Positions 34,722-46,230 of a DNA stretch of 64,000 nucleotides are shown piece after piece. Numbering within the stretch: the first letter of the stretch is position 1; each line of letters starts with the position of its first letter. The notes beneath the pieces are model-generated. The model saw nothing but the letters and a program-made list of their open reading frames with translations, was not told where the DNA came from and searched no databases. Where the stretch lies: contig NZ_NQMO01000001.1 of the NCBI RefSeq assembly GCF_002257645.1, positions 668,065-732,064 on the forward strand. The letters are read 5' to 3'. This DNA comes from Paenibacillus sp. XY044. Lineage in GTDB: Bacteria; Bacillota; Bacilli; Paenibacillales; Paenibacillaceae. The position numbers were made by a program, and so were the translations under genes.

Positions 34722-36185
34722 TTATGAGTGGGTGCTTGCGGACGGCTTGCGGGCTAAATCCGAGCCGCGCAGCCAGCTTTGAATTTCCTGCTCCGTCGGA
34801 TCTACGGGATCTGCCGTAAGACCAGGGATATAATTGCAGGCTTCATAGATGGCAGGGATGACATTCGCATGGATCCCGACGGAATGATGCACGTACGGAC
34901 CTTTCACGAGCTTTTCTTCCCACAGCGGCCAATCGTTTACCTCGACCCAAACGTAGGAGCCCCGCGTATATGGACCTTGAATTCCTTTTGCGCGGCCTAA
35001 AAAAATCGAATATTCTCCATGGTCTCCGTCAAATCGTGCGATGCTCATGCTGCCGCCGCGGATTTCGCCTTCATGGGTTCCGGGAGCATGGTCATCGAAG
35101 AGGAAGTGTTTACGCAGCCTTGGCTTTTGCTCTGCGCTTAACGAGACCGGGAAATTTCCGCAATGGAAAAGCAGCTCGCCGTTATCGTTCTCGGGGTGTC
35201 TGACTGTAATGTCGGCGAAGAACGTCGGATGCTCATTCATCGCGGCGGCCTGCACCATGATTGAGGTAATCGCCCCATGGATATCGGTCTCACACGTTAC
35301 CGGAATCTGTTCGTCCGTCAGAATCGCATTGGCCAGACAAGGCATGATCGACATCGCTTCCTGCAATGAGGACCAGCATTGAATCGCAATGGCGCTGCTT
35401 CCGGTTTCTTGGGCGTAAGATTTCATGGCGACTTTGAGTGCGGCGATCCTGCGGATACCCGCTTCGGTTACTTCGCTGACATCGAGCTTTTCCTTGATAT
35501 AATCGATCACTTCCAGCAATTCGCTGCTGCTGCTTGACTCGATTTTCTTCGTCCGCAATTGGATGTCGACGAGCGTAATCGGGTGGATTTCGATGCCGAA
35601 ACGCTCCAGCAGCTCGCCTTCATTACAGATCATCGTCCAAAAGGAAGCGGGGCGGGGGCCGATTTGAAGAATGCGGAGGCGCTTAAACTGGCGCACAACA
35701 TTCGCGGCCGCGATGAAGTTGGTAAATCCACGCTCGAATACGGGATCGTTTACCCAACTGTTGGTGACATAAGTAAATGGCACGCCGAAACGACGGAGCA
35801 CCTTTCCGGTTGCAAAAATGCCGCATTGCGTATCGCGCAGGCGCATCCCGTCTTCCAGCGGCGCTTCGTCGCGGGGACCCCAGAGGAGAACGGGTTTGCC
35901 GAGCGCTTTGCCGACGCGCGCCACAGTATCTTCCGTACCGAAATTGCAGTGAGGGAAAAAGACGGCGTCGACCTCTTCCTCCTTAAAACGCTGTGTAATG
36001 AGATCGGCGTTGATATGATCGTCATACAGCAACCCTTCGGAATTCAATCCCTCTAAGTCGACGATATCGATATCCATGCCGAAGCTTTCAATTTGCTTCC
36101 GGATTTGCACCTTGTATTTAAAGGCGTCTTCTGCGCTGAAAGTAAACCGACGGGTAGGCGCATAACCAAGTTTTAATTTCTTCAT
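34722..36185 (-). CDS. L-fucose/L-arabinose isomerase-superfamily protein
   Basis: 487 residues. An N-terminal region (FFPHCNFGTEDTVARVGKALGKPVLLWGPRD) and a C-terminal region with AIQCWSSLQEAM and ETDIHGAITSIM match the FucI/AraA-like fold, in which acidic residues and a His bind Mn2+ for aldose-ketose isomerisation. It is the first gene of the minus-strand operon, behind AAAGGAGA. The enzyme order isomerase, transketolase, kinase suggests aldose to ketose, phosphorylation, then C2 transfer. The exact aldose cannot be read. L-arabinose and L-fucose pathways normally use an epimerase or aldolase after the kinase, not a transketolase, so a branched sugar is considered in the findings. Confidence 0.82.
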   Translation of the reverse strand: MKKLKLGYAPTRRFTFSAEDAFKYKVQIRKQIESFGMDIDIVDLEGLNSEGLLYDDHINADLITQRFKEEEVDAVFFPHCNFGTEDTVARVGKALGKPVLLWGPRDEAPLEDGMRLRDTQCGIFATGKVLRRFGVPFTYVTNSWVNDPVFERGFTNFIAAANVVRQFKRLRILQIGPRPASFWTMICNEGELLERFGIEIHPITLVDIQLRTKKIESSSSSELLEVIDYIKEKLDVSEVTEAGIRRIAALKVAMKSYAQETGSSAIAIQCWSSLQEAMSIMPCLANAILTDEQIPVTCETDIHGAITSIMVQAAAMNEHPTFFADITVRHPENDNGELLFHCGNFPVSLSAEQKPRLRKHFLFDDHAPGTHEGEIRGGSMSIARFDGDHGEYSIFLGRAKGIQGPYTRGSYVWVEVNDWPLWEEKLVKGPYVHHSVGIHANVIPAIYEACNYIPGLTADPVDPTEQEIQSWLRGSDLARKPSASTHS

Positions 36186-36219
36186 TGCCGATTCTCCTTT
36201 ATTAATAGTTTTTTCGTAG

Positions 36220-36431
36220 TTTAGTTGAATTCAATTTAGTTTAGTTAGTTTAGATCTTTATATATGTAAAATTAAACCGCTTACAGCCATAATAGCACCG
36301 GTTTTCTGACCGGTCAATCCATAATATGACATTATTTAGTTCTTTATAACTAAACAATAAATAAATTTAGTAATAATTTTAGTTAACTATTGAAGTGGAA
36401 CTAAAATCGTAGTAAACTTCAATTAACTAAA
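36220..36431. promoter_or_regulatory. Operator array: eight TTTAGTT/AACTAAA heptamers in the divergent LacI/isomerase promoter region
   Basis: TTTAGTT occurs at 36220-36226, 36235-36241, 36240-36246, 36335-36341 and 36378-36384. AACTAAA occurs at 36348-36354, 36399-36405 and 36425-36431. Two sets form inverted repeats: 36335-36354 (7-base arms, 6-base spacer) and 36376-36407 (9-base arms, 14-base spacer). The 277-base region separates divergent genes, so these are likely regulator sites, most simply for the LacI protein itself. The spacing differs from a canonical CG-centred LacI operator, so another binder is possible. Confidence 0.6.
36272..36285 (+). promoter_or_regulatory. Candidate cre (CcpA) site in the divergent region
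   Basis: TTAAACCGCTTACA matches TGWAANCGNTNNCA except for the second base. It lies between the isomerase operon and the LacI gene, suggesting carbon catabolite repression on top of specific control. Confidence 0.55.
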
Positions 36432-36462
36432 CAGATATCCAAGAAATGGAGAGCAACCTTGT

Positions 36463-37560
36463 ATGAAGATGGAGGACATTGCCAGAATGGCCAATGTTTC
36501 CAAGGCGGCCGTTTCATTAGCTTTTAACGGAAAGCCTGGCATTGGACAAGAGACGCGCGACCGTATTCTGCAAATTGCTGCGGAAGCGGGATATACGCCG
36601 AAGATCAGAGCAGCAGGCTCCAGGAAAGAGGAAGAGGAGCAGGGAGATGAGACGAATTCCGGATCCGGTGCAGCGGGGCAAAGCGCTTCCTTCGTATTTC
36701 TCGTCGTGACGAATTCCGGCATCGTACTGGAGGAGTATTATCAGCAGCCCTTTTTCCAGGAGCTGATTCAATGCATTGAGGAGCGGTGCAGACAGAAGGG
36801 CTACCGGTTATTTTTCTCTAAAGTGGACATGGAATCTTTTGAAGAAGAGATTCATAAAGACGGAGGGGCCAGCCGCCATCAAGGCGTCATCGTGCTTGGC
36901 ACGAATCTGTCCCGCAAGCAAATTCACTACATTCAGCAGCATTTTACGAACGTTGTGGTGCTGGATACATGCTATGAAGAAATGCCGGTTCAATTCGTTG
37001 GCATTAACAATATGATGGGCGCCTATCAAGCAGGTACCTTTTTGTGCGAATCAGGGCATACATCGATCGGCTATATCGCATCCAGCGTGAGAATTCATAA
37101 TTTCGAAGAACGGGAGCGCGGTTTTCTCAGTGCGCTTGCCGAATATGATATTCAGGTTGCGCCTTCGCACCGTTTATCCGTCGCACCTACGATCTTGACT
37201 TCGCAGGAGGCGCTGAAGCAGCAGCTGTCAAGTATTCTTGAAAGCGGGAAATCGCTGCCTACCGCCTGGTTCTGCGAATGCGATTATATCGCCATCAGTG
37301 CGATCAAGACGATGTCGGAGCTCGGCATCCGGGTTCCGGAGGATACGGCGATCATTGGCTTCGACAACATTAAAGAATCGGTCATCGTTTCGCCGGAATT
37401 AACGACGATTCATGTAGATAAGGAGCGCATGGCTTTCCTTGCCGTGGATATGCTGTCCGATTGGATGGAACAGGAATTAAGCGTCAAAACGAAAATTAAA
37501 GTGGATACGACATTTGTAGAACGCAAATCTTGTATTGGCAGAGCTGCACAACTGACATAA
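36463..37560 (+). CDS. LacI-family transcriptional regulator
   Basis: 365 residues. The N-terminal helix-turn-helix (MEDIARMANVSKAAVSLAFNGKPG) is followed by a hinge that is unusually long and acidic/charged (about residues 50-75, KEEEEQGDETNSGSG). A periplasmic-binding-like effector domain follows (about 80-350, DTAIIGFDNIKESVIVSPELTTI). It is transcribed away from the isomerase operon across a shared operator-rich region, so it most likely represses that operon and perhaps itself. GGAGAG lies at 36448-36453. A terminator stands directly after it. Confidence 0.9.
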   Translation: MKMEDIARMANVSKAAVSLAFNGKPGIGQETRDRILQIAAEAGYTPKIRAAGSRKEEEEQGDETNSGSGAAGQSASFVFLVVTNSGIVLEEYYQQPFFQELIQCIEERCRQKGYRLFFSKVDMESFEEEIHKDGGASRHQGVIVLGTNLSRKQIHYIQQHFTNVVVLDTCYEEMPVQFVGINNMMGAYQAGTFLCESGHTSIGYIASSVRIHNFEERERGFLSALAEYDIQVAPSHRLSVAPTILTSQEALKQQLSSILESGKSLPTAWFCECDYIAISAIKTMSELGIRVPEDTAIIGFDNIKESVIVSPELTTIHVDKERMAFLAVDMLSDWMEQELSVKTKIKVDTTFVERKSCIGRAAQLT

Positions 37561-37571
37561 CAACGACCTCT

Positions 37572-40800
<3,229 letters not shown>

Positions 40801-40851
40801 ATGACGCTCTGGCAAAGGTTGCGAAAGAAAACATAATTGGAGGAGAACACC

Positions 40852-43533
40852 ATGTCAGTTGTCGTTACGGATTGCAGGACTGAATATTTGACAGAGCCGT
40901 TAGGCCTCGATGTACTGCAGCCGCGTTTATTTTGGAAGATCGCGTCGGATGAACGCCATGTGCACCAGAGCGCTTATCGAATACTGGTATCCGCCTCGAG
41001 GGATTCCCTTTCCCGCGATGTAGGCGAGATGTGGGACAGCGGCAGGCTCGAAAGCGATCAATCCACGCATATTACATACGAAGGAACAGCATTGGCATCG
41101 GACACGGATTACTTCTGGAAGGTATGCGTATGGACGGGCAAAGATTCAAGCCCGGTATGGAGCGAGCCGCAAAGGTGGAGTATGGGCATTCTATCCCGGA
41201 CCGGCTGGAAGGCACAGTGGATTGGCCGCAAAGCTGATCCGGGCCTGGAGAAACAGCCGGCACCGTTATTTCGAAAAGAAATCCACGCTGCCGCTGACGT
41301 GAAACGCGCGATGGTTTATGTCACCGCGCTCGGTATCTATCAACTGCGGGTGAACGGCGAAATCGTCAGTCACTTATTCGCTCCGGGCTGGACCGACTAC
41401 AATAAGCGCGTTCAAGTTCAAGCCTTTGACGTGACTTCCAAGCTGCACCAGGGAAGCAATGCGATTGGGGCCATTCTGGGAGAGGGATGGTATTCGGGTA
41501 CCGTGGGTTTCCTGCATGACAAAGTTTACGGCGAGCGTCCATTCCTGTTTCTGCAACTGTCCGTTGAATATACCGACGGCACGAAAGAGCTGTTCGTGAC
41601 GGATGGAAGCTGGAAAACGGCGGACGGCCCGATTCGATATTCTGATTTCATCAAGGGCGAGTTGTACGATGCGACGGCGGAACGGACGGAATGGGATGAA
41701 GCAGGTTATGATGATGCGGATTGGCAGCTTCCCGACATCAGGCCCGGTTATAACGGCTTGCTGACAGCGGCAATAGAACCGCCGATTCGCATTACGCGCA
41801 CGCTAAAGCCGATCAGCGTTCGCAAGACCGAGACCGGCACCTATATTTATGATATGGGACAAAACATGGTTGGCTGGACAGAACTCACCGTGGCCGGTGA
41901 GCGGGGAACCAAAGTAACGCTCAGCCATGCGGAAATGCTGAATCCGGACGGTACGTTATACTTGGAAAACCTTCGTGAAGCAGTTCAGCAGGATCACTAT
42001 ATTCTGAATGGCGGAGGCGAGGAGCGATACGAGCCGCATTTCACCTTCCACGGCTTCCGCTATGTGGAACTGATCGGTTATCCGGGGGAACCGGACTTGG
42101 ATACGATCATCGGCAAAGTCGTTCACTCCGATACGGCGGTAGCCGGCAGCTTGACGACATCGGATCCGATGGTGAATAAGCTCTACTCCAATATTACCTG
42201 GGGACAGCGAGGGAACTTTCTCTCCGTGCCGACGGATTGCCCTCAGCGCGATGAGCGCCTGGGCTGGACCGGCGATGCGCAGATTTTTGCGAGAGCAGCG
42301 ACCTACAATATGGATGTATCCCGCTTTTTCGAAAAATTCATAGGGGATATGATCGATGCCCAGCAGCCTTCGGGAGCTTTTACGGATGTGGCACCGGACG
42401 CGGGATGGATACGGCACAAGATGTGGAATACCCGGCTCAACTGGTCTGCGCCTGACAATGCCGGCTGGGGGGATGCGGGCGTTATCATTCCGTGGACCGT
42501 GTACCTCATGTACGGTGACCGCCGGATTCTGGAAACGCATTACGACGCGATGGTGCGCTGGATAGAGTACCTGATATCGATGAGCGACCATTTCGTTCGC
42601 CCGGCTTACGCCAACTATGGGGACTGGTTATCGATCGACGCGGATACGCCGAAGGATGTGCTCGCCACCGCATATTTTGCTTACAGCGCCAAGGTTATGG
42701 GGCTGATATCCGAAACCCTTGGAAAAACGGATGACAAGCGGCGTTTCGATCAATGCTTTGCCGATATCTCCGCGGCTTTCCGTCAAGCGTTTGTCGATGA
42801 GCAGGGCCGGATTCATGGCGAGACCCAAACGGTCTATGTGCTCGCCCTTCAATTCGGATTGCTGACGCCCGAGCAGCAGCTGCAGGCCGCAGCGCATCTG
42901 GCGGAGGATATCCGGGCCCGCGGCAACCGCTTGTCTACAGGCTTCCTCGGCGTAGGATATCTTCTGCCGGCATTAACCGATCACGGTCATCTGGATCTGG
43001 CGTATACATTGCTGCTACAGGAAGAATTCCCGTCATGGATGTATTCCATCAAGCATGGAGCAACGACGATTTGGGAGCGATGGGATGGATGGACCGAGCA
43101 CAACGGCTTCCAGACGCCGAGCATGAATTCGTTCAACCACTATTCCCTCGGTTCTGTCGGCGAGTGGATGTTCCGTTACATGGCAGGTCTGGAAGCGGAT
43201 CCGGAGAAGCCGGGTTTCAAACATGCGGTCATTCAGCCGCATCCGGATGGCAGGGTCACGTCGGTGCAAGCAAGCTATGACAGTCTGTACGGCCGCCATG
43301 AAGTGCGTTGGGAGGTAACGGAGTCAGGAGGATTCCTGCTGCAGGTAACGGTTCCGGCGAATACGACCGCTACAGTGCATGTACCGGGACGGAATGTCGT
43401 TTCGGAGGCGTCGCTAACGCCATCGTATACGTCTGGCCGGCGGACGGCTTCTTTTCAGGTGGGATCGGGAACGTGGGCGTTTACATCGCAGCTGGCGCGC
43501 GAGCAGCGTGACGGAATCGTCATCATTGGCTGA
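40852..43533 (+). CDS. GH78 alpha-L-rhamnosidase, copy 1
   Basis: 893 residues from ATG 40852; an in-frame TTG at 40837 contains the GGAGGAG ribosome site and is not the start. Domain order is an Ig-like N domain (VTDCRTEYLTEPLGLD), two further beta domains, the (alpha/alpha)6 catalytic barrel with TDCPQRDERLGWTGDAQ (about 463-479), and a C-terminal beta domain. The Glu of DERLGW is a conserved acidic residue of the family. It removes terminal alpha-L-rhamnose. No signal peptide. It differs clearly from the second GH78 at 53492, which has DCPHREKLGWLE, so the two probably have different aglycone preferences. Confidence 0.93.
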   Translation: MSVVVTDCRTEYLTEPLGLDVLQPRLFWKIASDERHVHQSAYRILVSASRDSLSRDVGEMWDSGRLESDQSTHITYEGTALASDTDYFWKVCVWTGKDSSPVWSEPQRWSMGILSRTGWKAQWIGRKADPGLEKQPAPLFRKEIHAAADVKRAMVYVTALGIYQLRVNGEIVSHLFAPGWTDYNKRVQVQAFDVTSKLHQGSNAIGAILGEGWYSGTVGFLHDKVYGERPFLFLQLSVEYTDGTKELFVTDGSWKTADGPIRYSDFIKGELYDATAERTEWDEAGYDDADWQLPDIRPGYNGLLTAAIEPPIRITRTLKPISVRKTETGTYIYDMGQNMVGWTELTVAGERGTKVTLSHAEMLNPDGTLYLENLREAVQQDHYILNGGGEERYEPHFTFHGFRYVELIGYPGEPDLDTIIGKVVHSDTAVAGSLTTSDPMVNKLYSNITWGQRGNFLSVPTDCPQRDERLGWTGDAQIFARAATYNMDVSRFFEKFIGDMIDAQQPSGAFTDVAPDAGWIRHKMWNTRLNWSAPDNAGWGDAGVIIPWTVYLMYGDRRILETHYDAMVRWIEYLISMSDHFVRPAYANYGDWLSIDADTPKDVLATAYFAYSAKVMGLISETLGKTDDKRRFDQCFADISAAFRQAFVDEQGRIHGETQTVYVLALQFGLLTPEQQLQAAAHLAEDIRARGNRLSTGFLGVGYLLPALTDHGHLDLAYTLLLQEEFPSWMYSIKHGATTIWERWDGWTEHNGFQTPSMNSFNHYSLGSVGEWMFRYMAGLEADPEKPGFKHAVIQPHPDGRVTSVQASYDSLYGRHEVRWEVTESGGFLLQVTVPANTTATVHVPGRNVVSEASLTPSYTSGRRTASFQVGSGTWAFTSQLAREQRDGIVIIG

Positions 43534-43537
43534 CATC

Positions 43538-43682
43538 AAGTAACGCTCACAAAACGAAGCCAACGCTTCCGAAGTGAGTTTTGTTCGAAGTGAATTCAGG
43601 AAGTAACGCTCACAAAACGAAGCCCATGCTTCCGAAGTGAGTTTTGTTCGAAGTCGGTTCAGGAAGTAACGCTCACAAAACT
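43538..43682. repeat. 63-base tandem repeat with internal hairpins, 2.3 copies
   Basis: Unit 1 is 43538-43600, unit 2 is 43601-43663 and a partial third is 43664-43682. Each full unit carries GAAGC-NNNN-GCTTC as a perfect small stem whose loop differs between copies (CAAC, CCAT) while the arms are unchanged. An outer pairing of ACAAAAC with GTTTTGT is also possible. The array fills the gap between GH78 and the next gene and ends just before its ribosome site. It resembles a mobile or expanding intergenic repeat. Its function is unknown. Confidence 0.85.
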
Positions 43683-43698
43683 TGGAGGAGATGACGAA

Positions 43699-45423
43699 AT
43701 GGAGAAGTGTGTAATTCCGGATACGTTAATGCTGGAGGATAGGGCGGCGCACGCGATCAATGCCATCATTGGCATGGCCGATCATGACTTTGGCCATATC
43801 CCGTTCTTTGCCGCGGACCTGATGGCAGAGCCCGCCAAAATGACCCATGGCGACTGGGACTACGGTTCATCTCACGGCCGTATGGTGGACGCTTTGGTGC
43901 TGGCACGGCATATGAGCGGTTCAGCGGAGGGCAAGGAGACCGAGGAGAAATACCGGAGCAATTTATTGTCTTTTTTCAAAGAAGACGGACTGAGCTACCG
44001 CCAATTGAATCCCGTTCATCGATGGGAGACGAACGCCAATTTGATCGATCAGCGTGCTGTTATTCTGGCGTTAACTTCTTGGTATATGGAAAGCGGCGAT
44101 TTGAAAGTGAAGGAACATGCTGATCGTCATGTCGCGGCCTTGAAGAGAATTGCCATTAAGGAGCGGGACATTTGGTACTACCCGGCTTCGGAATACAAGG
44201 AAAGCGGCTGGCCGTCAGCCAATGCCGCGCAGCTTCGGTTGGCCCCGGATCCTGCTTCATTTAGCGGACGCCTGATTATGCCTCTGTTGAAATACCATGA
44301 AGTCACCGGCAACCAAGATGCCTTTGAGCTGTGCGAATTTTTCACGGCGCTGATTATGGAGCGCAGCGGAGTATTTCATGAGGACGGCAGCTTTAATACC
44401 TCGCTTGCTTATCGCAGCGGACATTTCCATACACGCATTGGCACGCTGGACGCGATCGCCCGTTTTGGCGTGTTTACAGGAAATGCGGCGATGATTGCCT
44501 GGGTGAAAAAAAGCTACGACTGGGCGCTGACGATCGGCACTTCTTTCGGCTGGACGCCGGGCGATATGCATGAACAAGCGTACGAGCATGAAACCTGCTC
44601 GCTCGTAGACCTGATCTCGACCGGCATTACGCTCGCGCAGAGCGGATACGCCGAGTACTGGGGGATTGTGGAGCGTTTTATCCGCAACCATTTGGCAGAA
44701 TCGCAACTGCTGGATCTGGACTGGGTGAAGCAAAGCGATGACCGCTCGAAGGATGATCATGCGCGCGCAACGTATTACAAAGTGGCAGACCGCACCAGAG
44801 GTTCTTTTGCGGGCTATTCGGCACCGAATGATTTCGTGTGCGACGTCATCGAAGGCCGCGGGCACACCAATGATTTGCAAATTTGCTGTTTGGGCTCGGG
44901 GACGCGCGGCCTGTTTATGGGCTGGAGCAACACCATTACGGAGAAAAACGGCACGGTCAGCGTCAATTTCCTGCTGAACCGGGGCTCCAAATGGCTGGAC
45001 GTTCACAGTTATCTTCCGCATGAAGGAAAGCTTGTGCTGAAAGTGCACCAGGATCTTCCCCGCTTACGGGTCCGCATTCCCGAATGGGCCGGGTTCACGA
45101 AGATACGATATCGCCGCGATCGTGAAGGTTCAGTCGTTGAAGGCCATGGCAAAGAACCCAGCCGCTGGGTAAACCGCTGCTTCTTGCAGCTGAATGAAGC
45201 TTTTGCTGGCGAGACGATCACCATCACTTTCCCGTTAAGCTTCCGCACAACGGTTGAAACGGCGGTGGGACAGCAATTCATAACGGAGTGGCGAGGCGAT
45301 GATGTCATCCATATTACGCCTCAAGGGAAGAGCAAGCCGCTATATTCAACACGCAGCGTCTCTGATCAAGCACCGATGAGAGAAGGCAGCTTGAGGATTC
45401 CGGAAAAAGACTTCATATGGTAA
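43699..45423 (+). CDS. GH127/DUF1680-like beta-L-arabinofuranosidase-fold protein
   Basis: 574 residues. A helical barrel (about 1-440) is followed by beta-sandwich domains. The metal-site pattern of GH127/GH146 seems present: Glu298 and Cys300 in YEHETC, and the Cys396-Cys397 pair in QICCLGSG. In GH127 a Glu and three Cys hold zinc and one Cys is the nucleophile. Overall sequence is not a close classic GH127, so it may be a divergent subgroup or neighbouring family. No signal peptide. GGAGGAG directly precedes the ATG. A role in removing L-arabinofuranose from pectic side chains is plausible. Confidence 0.72.
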   Translation: MEKCVIPDTLMLEDRAAHAINAIIGMADHDFGHIPFFAADLMAEPAKMTHGDWDYGSSHGRMVDALVLARHMSGSAEGKETEEKYRSNLLSFFKEDGLSYRQLNPVHRWETNANLIDQRAVILALTSWYMESGDLKVKEHADRHVAALKRIAIKERDIWYYPASEYKESGWPSANAAQLRLAPDPASFSGRLIMPLLKYHEVTGNQDAFELCEFFTALIMERSGVFHEDGSFNTSLAYRSGHFHTRIGTLDAIARFGVFTGNAAMIAWVKKSYDWALTIGTSFGWTPGDMHEQAYEHETCSLVDLISTGITLAQSGYAEYWGIVERFIRNHLAESQLLDLDWVKQSDDRSKDDHARATYYKVADRTRGSFAGYSAPNDFVCDVIEGRGHTNDLQICCLGSGTRGLFMGWSNTITEKNGTVSVNFLLNRGSKWLDVHSYLPHEGKLVLKVHQDLPRLRVRIPEWAGFTKIRYRRDREGSVVEGHGKEPSRWVNRCFLQLNEAFAGETITITFPLSFRTTVETAVGQQFITEWRGDDVIHITPQGKSKPLYSTRSVSDQAPMREGSLRIPEKDFIW

Positions 45424-45528
45424 ATCTCCGGCGGAGCACCGTGGTGGTGCGGTTTGCGGATAAAAGAATGTTTTGAAGGTCCGTGAACTCATGGCGGGCT
45501 CATCTAAACTGCAAGGGAGTGTTGGCAT

Positions 45529-46191
45529 ATGACGAAAACGGTAGTGGCCGTATATACAGGCCAGGGACTTGCGGAGCCGCTAAAGGCTGTGTTCCAAGAA
45601 CTGCTGCCGGACTGCCGCCTCGTTAACATTATTGACGACAGCTTGATCGGCGATGTCGTCAAGGCGGGGCAGGTACCGCCGGGCGTTGCGAAGCGCCTTG
45701 TGCAGTACTATCGCCATGGGGAGGAATTGGGCGCCGACGTTATTTTGAATACGTGTTCTTCCGTTGGCGAGGTGGCAGATGACGCGCGCGGTATGATCGG
45801 GATTCCGATCGTGAAGATCGATGATGGGATGGCCGAGAAGGCGGTCGAGAGCTTCCGTCGCATTGCGGTCGTTGCGACGCTGCCGACAACGCTGGCCCCG
45901 ACCATGCGTTTGATTGCGAAGAAAGCCGAGGAAGCGGGCAAAGGGATCGAAGTCGTAAACGGGCTGGCCGAAGGGGCTTTTGATGCGCTTGTATCCGGCC
46001 GGCCGGAAGAGCATGACGAGATCCTGCTGCGTACGGCGCTTGACGTGGCCGGGCGGGCCGACGCCATCGTGTTGGCCCAAGGTTCTATGGCTCGAATGGA
46101 GCAAAGGCTGCGGGATGCAACGGGGAAAGTAGTATTTTCCTCCCCACGCTTTGGCGTGCAGCAGGTGAAGGAGCTGCTTGGGAAGCTGTGA
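45529..46191 (+). CDS. Aspartate/glutamate racemase-superfamily protein with one active-site cysteine
   Basis: 220 residues. The first catalytic cysteine is Cys76 in LNTCSSVGE. The second site, normally CT in a GCT motif, reads LAQGSM with Gln184 in the Cys position. True racemases use both cysteines; members with one act as decarboxylases or isomerases. It begins the racemase-like / DUF1537 / BKACE trio (39 bases to the kinase), so a step on a sugar-derived carboxylic acid is likely. AAGGGAG precedes the start. The reaction is unknown. Confidence 0.75.
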   Translation: MTKTVVAVYTGQGLAEPLKAVFQELLPDCRLVNIIDDSLIGDVVKAGQVPPGVAKRLVQYYRHGEELGADVILNTCSSVGEVADDARGMIGIPIVKIDDGMAEKAVESFRRIAVVATLPTTLAPTMRLIAKKAEEAGKGIEVVNGLAEGAFDALVSGRPEEHDEILLRTALDVAGRADAIVLAQGSMARMEQRLRDATGKVVFSSPRFGVQQVKELLGKL

Positions 46192-46230
46192 GATGCATGA
46201 CATGCGAAAACTTCGAAAGGGACGCTGGAT

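Noticed and set aside
43538..43682. CRISPR array
   Set aside because: The units are contiguous 63-base tandem copies without spacers between repeats, and there are no cas genes.
45436..45450. Terminator after the GH127-like gene
   Set aside because: GCACC-GTGGT-GGTGC forms a five-base stem but no T run follows, so termination is not supported.
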